Shown: positions 33,202 to 42,690 of the stretch, in pieces | Layout: every line of letters starts with the position of its first letter | Position numbering within the stretch: position 1 is the stretch's first letter | NCBI RefSeq assembly: GCF_029223485.1 | Contig: NZ_JARHTP010000002.1 | Coordinates: 682,001-746,000, forward strand | Source of the DNA: Streptomyces coacervatus | Lineage (GTDB): Bacteria > Actinomycetota > Actinomycetes > Streptomycetales > Streptomycetaceae | DNA length: 64,000 bases | Direction: 5' to 3' | Translations under genes and position numbers: made by a program | The notes under the pieces: model-generated | Seen by the model: only the letters and a program-made list of their open reading frames with translations | Told to the model about the DNA's origin: nothing | The model's database searches: none

Positions 33202-34433
33202 CGCTTGACCTCGACAATGCTCAGTTCCGGGATGGGAAAGACAAGGCGGCCGCCCCAGTCGTGCACGAAGGACAGCTGCTCGACCAGCTCGGCCCGCAGG
33301 TTCCACGGGAGGACGAGGACGTAGTCCGGCTTGTCGGCGGCTATCTGCTCGGGCGGCAGGATCGGGATGCGGGTGCCCGGGGTGAACCTGCCGTGCTTGT
33401 AGGGGTTGCGGTCGACCGTGTACGCGAGCAGGTCGGACCGGATGCCGCAGTGGTTGAGCAGGGTGTTGCCCTTGCCCGGGGCGCCGTAGCCGACAACCGT
33501 CTCGCCGCGCTCGGCCGCCTCGATGAGGAACCGCAGCAGGTCCCGGCGCACCTTGGCCACCCGGGCGGAGAACTCGGTGTACCCGGACAGCTCCTGCAGC
33601 CCGGCGGCCTTCTCCCGGGCCAGCACATCGGTCACCCGCTGCGTCGGCTCGCCGGCCACCTCGTTCGGCCGGGCCCACAGCCTGATGGAGCCGCCGTGCG
33701 TGGGCAGCAACTCGCCGTCCACGAGCGTGAGTCCGCCGCTCGCCAGGGCTCGGATCGCGGACGCGACCGTGTAGTACTGGAAGTGCTCGTGGTAGATCGT
33801 GTCGTACTGGTTCTCCTCGATCAGGGTCAGCAGGTGCTGCACCTCGATGGAGACCCAGCCGTCGTCGGCGACCAGGGCGCGCAGTCCCTGGGTGAACCCG
33901 ACGACGTCGGGGATGTGCGCGTACACGTTGTTGGCCACGACCAGGTCGGCCGGCCCGTGCTCTTCGCGGACGGCGGCCCCGGTCTCCGGGCTCAGGAACT
34001 CCGTGAGCGTGGGCACGCCCGCGTCACGCGCCGCGGCGCCGACGTTCACCGAGGGCTCGATGCCGAGGCAGCGGATCCCCCGGTCCACCACGTGCCTCAG
34101 CAGGTACCCGTCGTTGCTCGCGACCTCGACCACGAAGGCGTCCGGGCCGAGAGCAAGACGCTCCTCGGCGCCGGCGACGAACGTGCGCGCGTGCTCCACC
34201 CAGGAGGTCGAGTACGAGGAGAAGTACGCGTACTCCTTGAACGTCTCCTCCGGCGTGATCAGCGGAGGGATCTGCGCCAGCCAGCAGTCGGTGCAGACCC
34301 GCAGATGCAGCGGGTACGCGGGCTCCGGCTGGTCCAGTTGGTCCGCGGCGAGAAAGCTCTCACATGGTGGCGTCGCCCCCAGGTCGACGACGCTCGCCAG
34401 CGTCGCCGAGCCGCAAAGTCGGCATCGTGTCAT
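33198..34433 (-). CDS. NDP-sugar C-methyltransferase
   Basis: A 411-residue SAM-dependent methyltransferase of the three-domain type that C-methylates nucleotide keto-sugars (TylC3/MtmC class). The N-terminal zinc domain is clear (CRLCGS ... CTDCWLAQ). The SAM domain has VVEVASNDGYLLRHVVDRGI, the catalytic region HEHFQYYTVASA is present, and the C-terminal YGAPGKGNTLLNHCGI domain is diagnostic. The product would be a branched sugar. Together with the CDP transferase, the 3,5-epimerase and the SDR it forms a branched-sugar cassette. The start overlaps the GT4 stop. Confidence 0.87.
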   Translation of the reverse strand: MTRCRLCGSATLASVVDLGATPPCESFLAADQLDQPEPAYPLHLRVCTDCWLAQIPPLITPEETFKEYAYFSSYSTSWVEHARTFVAGAEERLALGPDAFVVEVASNDGYLLRHVVDRGIRCLGIEPSVNVGAAARDAGVPTLTEFLSPETGAAVREEHGPADLVVANNVYAHIPDVVGFTQGLRALVADDGWVSIEVQHLLTLIEENQYDTIYHEHFQYYTVASAIRALASGGLTLVDGELLPTHGGSIRLWARPNEVAGEPTQRVTDVLAREKAAGLQELSGYTEFSARVAKVRRDLLRFLIEAAERGETVVGYGAPGKGNTLLNHCGIRSDLLAYTVDRNPYKHGRFTPGTRIPILPPEQIAADKPDYVLVLPWNLRAELVEQLSFVHDWGGRLVFPIPELSIVEVKR

Positions 34434-35671
34434 CTGCTGTCCCCATCCCCCCTGCTCGCGCGGGTGTCCCCGCCGCGAGCCAGTGCTGACCGACCCGCGA
34501 TCGCGGTGCGGTACTCATCAACCAAGCGGTCAAGACCGACCGCCGGGCTGAAACCCTGTTCGTAACGGAGCCGGGCCGCCCGGCCCATCTCCTGGTTGCG
34601 GTCCGGATCTGCCGTGATCCGGCGTATGCAGGACGCGAGCGAGGCTGTCTCGCCCGGCCGGTGCAGCAACCCGGTCACCCCGTCCTCGACGAGTTCGACG
34701 AAGGCGCCGTGACCGGCGGCGACGGTCGGCACCCCGGCCGCCATCGCCTCCACGACCACCAGGCCGAACGCCTCCAGCCACGTCGAGGGAGCCACCACGG
34801 CGACCGATCGCGCGATGGCCTTCTGGCACTCCGCCGTGTCGTACAGGCCGACGTAGCGCACGTCGTCCCGTCCCGCTGCCCAGGCGGTCACCTCGCCCTC
34901 CAGCGGCCCCGCGCCGGCGATCACGAGCGGCACGCCCACACCGCCGCTCGCCGCGATCTCGTCCCACGCCGCCATGAGCAGCCGTACGCCCTTGGCTTCC
35001 GCGAGCCGGCCGAGATAGAGCACATGCTCGCCGTCACCCGCTCGGCAACTGCCCGGCTCCGGCACGAAGTTGTGCTTCACCGCCAGCCGCTCGGCCGGCA
35101 TGCCGGACCGCACCAGGACGTCGCGCTGCGCCGCGGAGATGCAGAAGAACCGCTCCACGCCGGACCACCACCGCCGCCGGTTGACCGACAGGCTGACGGC
35201 GAGCGGCACCGTCGCCAGGCGGGAGCCCCGGTAGCAGCCGTGCCGGACGGCGGGCAGCGGTGCAGAGCCGACGCACTCGGTGCATGGCCGGCCGTCCCGC
35301 TGCAGTGTGCCGGGCGGGCAGACCTGGGTGTAGTTGTGCAGCGTGGCGACGGCGGGCACACCGGCGTCGGCGCAGGCGGCGAGCACCGCGGGCGACAGGA
35401 GCGGGAAGACGTTGTGGACGTGGACCACGTCCGGCCGCTCGGCGCGCAGCCGGGCGGCGAGCTCCTTGCGGACCGCCGGGTTCCACGGCACAAGGAGCGG
35501 CACCGCGACCTTTCCGGGCAGGGACCGGTCGGCGATGGTGTCGCTGCGCCGCTCGAACACCTCGACCCGGTGGCCGGCCGAGCGCAGCAGCTCCACCTCC
35601 TGGTCGACGACCTTGTTCTCCCCGCTCGGCTGCGCCGAGTTGTAGCGGTTGTGCACCACGAGGACGTGCAT
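34430..35671 (-). CDS. Family 4 glycosyltransferase
   Basis: A 413-residue GT-B glycosyltransferase. The N-terminal domain begins HVLVVHNRYNSAQPSGENKV and includes the Cys-rich acceptor loop of a GT4 subgroup (TQVCPPGTLQRDGRPCTECV). The donor domain has VLYLGRLAEAKGVRLLMAAW and the E-x7-E region in STWLEAFGLVVVEAMAAGVP. Cytoplasmic. It adds one residue of the repeat unit. It lies 2 nt after the Wzy-like gene and overlaps the methyltransferase gene. Confidence 0.9.
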   Translation of the reverse strand: MHVLVVHNRYNSAQPSGENKVVDQEVELLRSAGHRVEVFERRSDTIADRSLPGKVAVPLLVPWNPAVRKELAARLRAERPDVVHVHNVFPLLSPAVLAACADAGVPAVATLHNYTQVCPPGTLQRDGRPCTECVGSAPLPAVRHGCYRGSRLATVPLAVSLSVNRRRWWSGVERFFCISAAQRDVLVRSGMPAERLAVKHNFVPEPGSCRAGDGEHVLYLGRLAEAKGVRLLMAAWDEIAASGGVGVPLVIAGAGPLEGEVTAWAAGRDDVRYVGLYDTAECQKAIARSVAVVAPSTWLEAFGLVVVEAMAAGVPTVAAGHGAFVELVEDGVTGLLHRPGETASLASCIRRITADPDRNQEMGRAARLRYEQGFSPAVGLDRLVDEYRTAIAGRSALARGGDTRASRGDGDSR

Positions 35672-35673
35672 GC

Positions 35674-36978
35674 TCAGATCACCTCCGATCTACGGGCCCA
35701 GCGCGGGATGTGTCGTCGAGGGACGTCGGGCGTCGAGAGGGGAGCGGCCTCCGCGGGGGCCGCCAACAGCGAGGCGGCCAGGGCCAGATGCAGCAGATAC
35801 GGCGAGGCGTCGCCAAGACCGGCCTCGGTGTACGACGCGATCGCGCAGTAGCTGATCAGGAAGATCGCGCAGGCCCTCTGCAGCGACGGTGGCCGCAGCA
35901 ACGCGACGCCGCCCAGCACGACGATGATCAACGCGACGAGGGTGACGCCGATCAGACCCTGCTCGTTGTAGACGGCCAGCCAGCTGTTGTCGATCGGCAG
36001 CCCGCCGTACGACTTGTCGCCCAGGCCCACGCCGAACAGCTGCTCCGTGGTCGACCGGGGCGCCGCCAGCAGGGCGTCCCAGACCTTGGCCCGGCCGGTG
36101 AGACTGGAGAAGTTCTCCTTGCTCTGTCCGCGCAGGAACCACGACTGCAGCGCGGAGGCGAACCCCACCGCGGCCACCACGACGCACAGCACCGTCCAGG
36201 TGAAGAAACGGCGGGCGGCGGCGCTGGTCAGGATGAGTGAGCAGATCGCCAACGCCAGCCCCAGGAGCAGGCCGAGCGTGGCCGTCCGGGTATGGGTCAG
36301 CGCGAGCAGCACGAGCGAAGGCACGATGACCACCGCGGCGCTCGTCCCGTCGGTCCGGCGCCCCAGTAGGAGCAGTACGGTGAGCCCGATGATCACCGCG
36401 GCGTACTGCCCGATCTGCGGCGGGGTGAGCGGCCACAACGCGCCTACGAGGCGTCCGCCGTAGAGGTCGGGCAGGGCCGCGCCCGGTGAGACGGCCAGGC
36501 CGACGGCCACCGATCCGAGCACCGCGAAGTACATCCGGATGTGGTGCCGGACGAACGTCACGCTGCCGTCCCACCAGCGGCTGAGCAGCCACAGCGTGCC
36601 GACGAAGAGAGTCAGCCGGAAGCAGCGGAACAGCGCGCCGAACCCGGACTCCAGGTTCGCGCTGGAGATCACGCTCGCCACCAGCAGCAGGGTGAGCAGG
36701 AACACGTAGGCGCTGGCTCGGATGCGCAGTCGGAGATTGACCGCCAGCGCCAGCGCGAACGCGGAGACCAGCGCACCCATGGTGACCATCTGGATGAGGG
36801 AGCGGGGCAGCGGGACGATGGTCTTCGCCCCGGCGGAGCCGAGTGTGTTGAGGATCAGCAGCCCCCAGACGATCCCGACGATCCTCGGTGTGCCGGCGGG
36901 GCGCGGGGCGGCGCCGGGCTGCGTTGCCGCGGTGTCCGGTCCGCCCGGCAGCCCGCCGCGCGTCAGGTCCACGCCCAT
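35674..36978 (-). CDS. Wzy / O-antigen ligase-like polymerase
   Basis: A 434-residue integral membrane protein with about 11 hydrophobic helices and a long external loop (FLRGQSKENFSSLTGRAKVW, then LFGVGLGDKSYGG) characteristic of O-antigen ligase / Wzy polymerases. The SSLTGR..W text is the conserved loop motif. It would polymerise repeat units on the outer face. I chose the ATG at 36978; a GTG at 36987 overlapping the upstream stop is also possible. The only polymerase candidate in the operon. Confidence 0.82.
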   Translation of the reverse strand: MGVDLTRGGLPGGPDTAATQPGAAPRPAGTPRIVGIVWGLLILNTLGSAGAKTIVPLPRSLIQMVTMGALVSAFALALAVNLRLRIRASAYVFLLTLLLVASVISSANLESGFGALFRCFRLTLFVGTLWLLSRWWDGSVTFVRHHIRMYFAVLGSVAVGLAVSPGAALPDLYGGRLVGALWPLTPPQIGQYAAVIIGLTVLLLLGRRTDGTSAAVVIVPSLVLLALTHTRTATLGLLLGLALAICSLILTSAAARRFFTWTVLCVVVAAVGFASALQSWFLRGQSKENFSSLTGRAKVWDALLAAPRSTTEQLFGVGLGDKSYGGLPIDNSWLAVYNEQGLIGVTLVALIIVVLGGVALLRPPSLQRACAIFLISYCAIASYTEAGLGDASPYLLHLALAASLLAAPAEAAPLSTPDVPRRHIPRWARRSEVI

Positions 36979-36979
36979 C

Positions 36980-38518
36980 TCAACCACCGGCCCGTAGGTC
37001 GAGGGTGCTGCCCGTGTCCTGCCGGTACGGCGTGGTCTGCCACTGTCCGAAGTCGAGCACCCGGCTCGTGTCCTCGGCCACGAATTTCCACGGTCCGACG
37101 TAGACGTTGTTGTGCCAACGGTTGTGCTGCTTGATGGTGATCGCGTCGGCTACCTGTTCGCCCTTGTACGGCGACCAGTCCGGATAGGTTCCGTAGTTGG
37201 CGAGGAGCGCCATGCGGTCGCACTTCTCCGTGCACTTGAGGACGGACTTGTCGAGCACGAAGCGGTTGTCGTGGATGTCCACCCGCTGGGTCTTCCACCG
37301 GCAGTCGGAGTAGAGCGGTGCCTTGGTGATCGCCGGCTTCGCGCAGCGCTTGGTGTTCTTCACCAGCAAAGTGCAGTCACCGGACGAGGTGTTGGCCGGG
37401 CTGTTGCAGAACCGGTCGGCGTTTTCCCACAGGGTGATCCCTGACCAGTTGTTCTGCAGCTCGTTCCCGTAGATCTCGATCTTGTTCGTGCGGGCTCGGA
37501 TCCGTGGTTCGCCGCCGGACTCGGACAGATAGACGGTCGCGAACGGGAAGCTGTCGCCGCTCTTGGCCGCCTTGCGGCCCTCGACCCAGTTGTTCCGCCG
37601 GATCGTGTTGTTCCGGATGATCGCGTTGTAGCTGATCTCGTAGATCAGCGCGGCACCGTCGTTGGCCTCGATCACGTTGTTCTCGATGAGGAAGTCATTG
37701 TTGTTGGTGTCCGCCCACAACCCGGTTCCGCGGTTGTCGTGCACCCAGTTGCCTCGTACATCGGCGCCGTTGACGGCCCAGAACTTGATGCCTCCGGTGC
37801 AGCCGCAGCCCTTCCGCTTCCGCTCCCAGTCGCCGGTGTTGTTGCCCACGATCTCGTTGCCCTCGACCACCAGGCCGCTGATACGGCCGGTGGCCTTGTA
37901 GGCGTTCATGCCGTACTGGCCGTTGTCGCGCAGGCAGTTGGCGCGGACCTGCTGGCGGGCGCCGGCCATCAGCCCGGCGCCGGAGTTGTCCTGGATCGTC
38001 GTGTGCTCGATCACCCATCCGTCGGCCGAGTCATGGTTGACCACGCCCTCGTCCGGCGGCGCGACGAAACCCTGCACGGTCAGATAGCCGATGGTGACGT
38101 CGCCGGCGGTACCGGCGAACGCGTACTGGTTCTTCTTCCGGCCGTCGAGCACCGCGCCGGGCGCACCGATGTAGCGGTCCCCCTTCTTGGGGATGACCTG
38201 GGCGTAGCGGTCCGGGTCGAGCCTGTGCCTGCCTGGCCGAAGCCAGAACGTGGTGTTCGGGGGGCTGCTCTTGGTCTTCGCCGCCAGGTCACCGACCTTC
38301 GCGGGGTCGACCGTCACCGCGCCCGCCGGTGCCTTCGCCGGCCCGGCCGCGGGCTTGGCGCACACCCGGGCCACGGATCGGTCCGTGGACGTGGCGGACG
38401 TGGTGGACGTGGCCTTCGGCTCCGCCCCGGCGCCCGACGCGCTCTCACAGCCGGTCGCCAGCAGGGCCAGCGCCAGCGGTGCCGCCGCCAACGCCCAGTG
38501 TCGCATCTTGCTCTGCAC
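36980..38518 (-). CDS. Secreted right-handed beta-helix lipoprotein
   Basis: A 512-residue protein with a lipoprotein signal (RHWALAAAPLALALLATGCE; lipobox LATGC). After a Ser/Thr linker it has a parallel beta-helix built from Asn-rich coils (IEHTTIQDNSGAGLM, VEGNEIVGNN, IENNVIEANDGAAL, IRNNTIRRNN). This fold is used by pectate lyases, alginate epimerases and non-catalytic glycan-binding proteins. Two Cys-rich inserts may carry disulfides. A role in cutting, epimerising or binding the polymer made here is likely. GTG at 38518 lies close to a GGGGGG site; the ATG at 38506 is the alternative. Confidence 0.8.
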   Translation of the reverse strand: MQSKMRHWALAAAPLALALLATGCESASGAGAEPKATSTTSATSTDRSVARVCAKPAAGPAKAPAGAVTVDPAKVGDLAAKTKSSPPNTTFWLRPGRHRLDPDRYAQVIPKKGDRYIGAPGAVLDGRKKNQYAFAGTAGDVTIGYLTVQGFVAPPDEGVVNHDSADGWVIEHTTIQDNSGAGLMAGARQQVRANCLRDNGQYGMNAYKATGRISGLVVEGNEIVGNNTGDWERKRKGCGCTGGIKFWAVNGADVRGNWVHDNRGTGLWADTNNNDFLIENNVIEANDGAALIYEISYNAIIRNNTIRRNNWVEGRKAAKSGDSFPFATVYLSESGGEPRIRARTNKIEIYGNELQNNWSGITLWENADRFCNSPANTSSGDCTLLVKNTKRCAKPAITKAPLYSDCRWKTQRVDIHDNRFVLDKSVLKCTEKCDRMALLANYGTYPDWSPYKGEQVADAITIKQHNRWHNNVYVGPWKFVAEDTSRVLDFGQWQTTPYRQDTGSTLDLRAGG

Positions 38519-38526
38519 GCGCCCCC

Positions 38527-40485
38527 CTAGCCGCGGAACCCAAGCACGGTGGTGAAGCCCTCCGTGCCGTCGGTGAAGCCGGTGCCGACCAGCGTGGTGG
38601 CGGGTTCCTTGCGCCCGAAGCCGGCGGAGTACCAGCCCAGCGGCGGGTCGGTCTCGCCGCGATGCGCCCGCCAGGACAGCTGCCCGGGCAGGTCGAGCAC
38701 CGCGGAGCGCCCCTCGCCGTCCCGGGTCCAGGTGAGCTCGGCCCGGTTCCCCGTGAGGTCCGCGGCGATCGCCGGGCCGAGGTGGAACGCCAGCTGCACG
38801 GCCCGGCGCGGGCCGCGCACCTCGTCGAGCACCCGCAACTCCTGGCTTTCGGCCGTCAGTTCCACCCGGCGGCGGTGCACGGAGCCCTGGTAGCCGTCGT
38901 GCTCGGCACTCCAGCGGGCCACCTCCTCGCCGGATGTGTCGGCGGCCAGGACGCGGGTGTCGGCATGCCGGGTCCACAGGAACGGGCCGCCGGAGACGGA
39001 CTGGTCACTGCCGTCCAGTTGCAGGGTGTTGTGGCCGAGGGTCGACCGGAAGTACTGCCGCCACTCGGGCTGCCCGTGGTAGCAGTACGTCCCCGGGTCG
39101 GCGAGCACGTCGACCCCGTCGTGCCGGACCTCCACGGACAGCGCGTCCGCGTGGGCGTGCGCGGCGATGGACAGGAAGCCGTGCGGACCACCGTCGCAGC
39201 GGACCCAGATCTCCTCCGGGCCGCGCAGGATGGTCATGCCTGCGTCGGCGAAGTGGGCCGGTCGGCTGGCCGGGCGGGTCACAGCCGGTGCGGTTCCATT
39301 CTTCGAGTACGGCTTGATGAGCGCGGCCAGCAGCGGGGTGCGCACATCGGTGCCGGTCACGGCCGGCCACCAGTCGAGCCGGCCGAACACGGCGTCGCCG
39401 GTGGCCAGCAGCGAGCCCCAGCGGTCGGTGCCCGCGCCGTCCAGGATCAGACCGTGCCCGTCGTCCGCGTCGCCCTGGCGCGGCGGCCGCAGCCGGTTGT
39501 CCATGACGGCCGCGAGCGCGTCGGTCATCCGCAGCAGCACCAGGCGGACGGTCGCGGGGACCGGCACGCCCGCGGCGTCCGCCTCGGCCACCGCGGCCAG
39601 ACCGAGCTCCAGCACCAGACCGTGGTACTCGGAGGCCAGCTCACGGTTGAGCCCGGAGCCGAAGGTGTTGCTGCGCAGATGCCGCTCCAGCGACCGCAGC
39701 GCGTCGGCTCGCCAACGCGCCGAGGAGGGGAACCAGTCGAACGCGCACGCCGCGGCGAACTGCCCGGCGGTCTCGGCGATGATGTGGTTGTTCGCCGAGG
39801 ACCCCCGGCTGGGGAAGGCGGCCAGCCAGCGCTGGTGGTGCCAGATCTGGTTCAGCGCCACCGGGTTGTCCTCGAACAGGTCGGCCGCGCCCGGCCAGCC
39901 GTCGAGCAGCCGGCGGATCCACACCCAGGACAGCAGCCGGATGCCCAGCTCGATACCGCTGATCCAGTGCACACCCCGCAGCGGTGGGTTGGCCGCCCAC
40001 CACGACCGCAGGTGCTCGGCCACGCGCTCGGCGTAGCGCTCGTCCCCGGTGATCGCGTAGGCGGCGGCGAGCACGGTGAGGTACTGGTGCCGGGACGGCT
40101 CCCAGATCTGCTTGATGTCGCCGACCGCGTCCTCGTTGCGGTACGGCACGTCGAAGGCGTAGCCCCAGGGTGCCCGGCGCCCGGTCTTCGGGTCGCACCA
40201 CCAGTCCGGGTCGTCCATGTCGTCGCGGACCACCCCGAAGAACTCGGCGTGTCCGTACATCAGCCGGTCCGCCTCGGCGATGAGGCGTTTCGCGGCGTCC
40301 GGAGGTACTGCGGCGATCGTGCCGGCGGGCAGGACCGCGGTGAACCGGGCGTCGGTGACGTTCGGGCAGTCCGGCCGTGCCGACCGCCATCGCCGCCTGC
40401 GCACCGTGTCACCCACCCGGCCCGCGACCTCCTGCGGTCCCATCCGGGACAGCCGCCGCAGGTACCAGCCCGCGCTCATGGTCAT
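38527..40485 (-). CDS. Heparinase II/III / alginate lyase family protein
   Basis: A 652-residue protein with no signal peptide. The N-terminal half is an alpha/alpha toroid (AFDVPYRNEDAVGDIKQIWE, SANNHIIAETAGQFAAACAF). The C-terminal half is the heparinase II/III beta-sandwich (ADAGMTILRGPEEIWVRCDG, HAHADALSVEVRHDGVDVLA, then GTYCYHG). These lyases cleave uronic-acid glycans. Cytoplasmic members inside polysaccharide operons are common, and their role (lipid-linked editing or quality control) is unclear. The ATG at 40485 overlaps the upstream stop (ATGA). Presence of a uronate-forming dehydrogenase in the operon fits a uronate-containing polymer. Confidence 0.82.
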   Translation of the reverse strand: MTMSAGWYLRRLSRMGPQEVAGRVGDTVRRRRWRSARPDCPNVTDARFTAVLPAGTIAAVPPDAAKRLIAEADRLMYGHAEFFGVVRDDMDDPDWWCDPKTGRRAPWGYAFDVPYRNEDAVGDIKQIWEPSRHQYLTVLAAAYAITGDERYAERVAEHLRSWWAANPPLRGVHWISGIELGIRLLSWVWIRRLLDGWPGAADLFEDNPVALNQIWHHQRWLAAFPSRGSSANNHIIAETAGQFAAACAFDWFPSSARWRADALRSLERHLRSNTFGSGLNRELASEYHGLVLELGLAAVAEADAAGVPVPATVRLVLLRMTDALAAVMDNRLRPPRQGDADDGHGLILDGAGTDRWGSLLATGDAVFGRLDWWPAVTGTDVRTPLLAALIKPYSKNGTAPAVTRPASRPAHFADAGMTILRGPEEIWVRCDGGPHGFLSIAAHAHADALSVEVRHDGVDVLADPGTYCYHGQPEWRQYFRSTLGHNTLQLDGSDQSVSGGPFLWTRHADTRVLAADTSGEEVARWSAEHDGYQGSVHRRRVELTAESQELRVLDEVRGPRRAVQLAFHLGPAIAADLTGNRAELTWTRDGEGRSAVLDLPGQLSWRAHRGETDPPLGWYSAGFGRKEPATTLVGTGFTDGTEGFTTVLGFRG

Positions 40486-42662
40486 CGCGCCCGCTCCAGC
40501 GTCACCGGCGCGCCGCCGGCCAGGCCGGTCTGCACGGCGAGGGTGGCCGCCGTGGTGGCGACCAGCGACTCCAGCGGCACCGGCATCGGCCCACCGGTCC
40601 GCACGGCCTTGATGAACGCGGCCAGCTCGGCGTTCTGGCCCTTGTCCCGGGCCTTGGGCAGCCGCGAACTGACCCACTTCTTACGGCCGTACACCGAGGC
40701 CCGGACGAAGTCGTCGAGCCGCAGCACCTTGCCGTCCGCGACCAGGTCCAGCGTCTCCTTGGGGAAGCCGGGCGCGCCGGTCGTGACGTAGCTGATGGTG
40801 GCCGTGGACCCGTCCTCGTAACGCAGCACGACCTGCAGGTCCTCGTTGCCGGACGGAGCGACCGCGTACACCGAGACCGGGTCGGCCTCCAGCAGCCAGC
40901 TCGCCGTGTCGATGAAGTGTCCGCCCTCGCCGGCGAACCGCGAGCCCTCGGTGCCCTGTTGGAGATACCAGCTGCCGTGCTGCAGCCGGCCCGCATTGAC
41001 CAGGTAGCGCAGGCTCGCCGGACCGGTCCGGGCGCCGAACCGCTTCCTGGCCTCCTGCAGCAGCGGTGCGAACCGGCGGTTGAAGCCCACCTGGAGCCGG
41101 TCGTTGCCGGACTCCTCCACCGCCGCGAGTACGCCGGCCAGCTCCTCCTCGGTGAGGGCCAGGGGCTTCTCCACGAACACGGTCTTGCCGGCCAGCAGGG
41201 CCTTGCGGGTCAGTTCGGCGTGCGTGCTGTGCCGGGTGACCACGAACACCGCGTCGATGGACTTGTCGCCGAGCACGGCGTCGAGATCGGTGGTCGCCTC
41301 GGCGAAGCCGAACTTCCGCTGCGCGTTGGCCGCGGACAGCGCCGTCGTGGTGACGACTGTCGACAGCTCGACACCCTCGCGCTGTGCCAGGTGCGGCAGC
41401 AGCATCGACGTCGCGTAGTTTCCCGCGCCGACGAACGCGAGGCGCACCGGTGTCTTGGCGGCCCGGGCCGGACTCGGCTTCACATTCACCGTGGGCACGG
41501 CCACTGCCGGAGCCGCCGCTTCCGCCGCTTCCCCCGCGTGTTCGGGGTACCGGAACAGCACCGCCACGGCCTTCAAGTCGCCGTCTTTCAGGCTCTGGTA
41601 CGTCTCCACGGCGTCGTCGAAGTCTGCGACGTGGGAGATCAGGGGCTCCACGTCGACGCCGCCGCGGGCTACGAGGTCGAGGAAGCACGCCAGATTGCGG
41701 CGCTCGGTCCAGCGCACGTAGCCGATCGGGTAGTCGCGGCCCTCGAGCTCGTACTCCGGGTCGTAGCGCCCGGGGCCGTACGACCGGGAGAACCGGACGT
41801 CGAGTTCCTTCTCGTAGTACGCGTTCCACGGCAGGTCCAGGCGGCACTTGCCGATGTCGACGACCCGGCCGCGATCCCGGCACAGCCGCGCGGCCAGCTC
41901 GACGGGCTGGTTGCTGCCGCCGCCGGCGGCCAGATACACCTGGTCCACGCCGTGACCGTCGGTGAGTTCGGCGACGGCGGCTTCCACGGCCGCGGACGCG
42001 GGGTCGCCGCAGGCCGCGGCGCCCAGCCGCTCGGCGAGTTCGCAGCGCACCGGGTCGGGGTCGGCCCCGACGACGCGGACTCCCGAGGCGACGAGGAGCT
42101 GCACCACCAGCTGCCCGATCAGGCCGAGGCCGATCACCAGCGCCACCTCGCCGAGCTGCGGCTCGCCCTGGCGGACGCCCTGCATCGCGATCGATCCGAC
42201 GGTGCCGAAGGCCGCGTGCCTGGGCGCGAGGCCGTCCGGCACCGGGGCGTAGAGGTTCTTCGGCACCCAGTTGAGCTCGGCGTGCAGCGCGTGCTCGTTG
42301 CCGGCGCAGGCCACGAGGTCGCCGACCTTCACGTCGTCGATCCCGGCGCCGACCTGCTCGACCACCCCGCACAGCGAGTAGCCAAGGGGTGTGTAGGAGT
42401 CCAGCTTGCCCATCACCTTGCGGTAGGTGGCGGGCAGCCCGTTGGTGGCCACACTCTGCATGACCTTGGCCACCTGGTCCGGCCGGGAACGGGCCTTGCC
42501 CAGCATCGACATGCCGGCCTCGGACACCTTCATGAGCTCGGTCCCGGTGGAGATCAGCGAGAAGGCGCTGCGGACCAGCACACCGCCCGGCTTGCACCCC
42601 GGCACCGGCACGTCGAGCACCGCCAGCTCGCCGCTCTTGTAGTTCTGAACAACCTGTTTCAC
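40482..42662 (-). CDS. Bi-domain oxidoreductase: alcohol dehydrogenase-like + Gfo/Idh/MocA
   Basis: A 726-residue fusion. Residues 1-370 are a medium-chain dehydrogenase (STGTE at the substrate loop, then VALVIGLGLIGQLVVQLLVA for NAD(P) binding); the structural-zinc cysteines are absent. Residues 405-720 are a Gfo/Idh/MocA oxidoreductase (VRLAFVGAGNYATSMLLPHL, then VFVEKPLALTEEELAGVL with the EKP motif). Proteins of this architecture occur in many surface-polysaccharide loci together with an asparagine synthase and a heparinase-like protein, as here. The reaction is not established; oxidation and reduction of the same sugar is plausible. GTG start at 42662 after AAGGGGA. Confidence 0.88.
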   Translation of the reverse strand: MKQVVQNYKSGELAVLDVPVPGCKPGGVLVRSAFSLISTGTELMKVSEAGMSMLGKARSRPDQVAKVMQSVATNGLPATYRKVMGKLDSYTPLGYSLCGVVEQVGAGIDDVKVGDLVACAGNEHALHAELNWVPKNLYAPVPDGLAPRHAAFGTVGSIAMQGVRQGEPQLGEVALVIGLGLIGQLVVQLLVASGVRVVGADPDPVRCELAERLGAAACGDPASAAVEAAVAELTDGHGVDQVYLAAGGGSNQPVELAARLCRDRGRVVDIGKCRLDLPWNAYYEKELDVRFSRSYGPGRYDPEYELEGRDYPIGYVRWTERRNLACFLDLVARGGVDVEPLISHVADFDDAVETYQSLKDGDLKAVAVLFRYPEHAGEAAEAAAPAVAVPTVNVKPSPARAAKTPVRLAFVGAGNYATSMLLPHLAQREGVELSTVVTTTALSAANAQRKFGFAEATTDLDAVLGDKSIDAVFVVTRHSTHAELTRKALLAGKTVFVEKPLALTEEELAGVLAAVEESGNDRLQVGFNRRFAPLLQEARKRFGARTGPASLRYLVNAGRLQHGSWYLQQGTEGSRFAGEGGHFIDTASWLLEADPVSVYAVAPSGNEDLQVVLRYEDGSTATISYVTTGAPGFPKETLDLVADGKVLRLDDFVRASVYGRKKWVSSRLPKARDKGQNAELAAFIKAVRTGGPMPVPLESLVATTAATLAVQTGLAGGAPVTLERAR

Positions 42663-42690
42663 CGAAGTCCCCTTGTTTCTACGCCGTCTT

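Noticed and set aside
33261..34565. 434-codon plus-strand frame inside the polysaccharide operon
   Set aside because: Antisense to the C-methyltransferase gene with its zinc and SAM motifs; the plus-strand text is low complexity.
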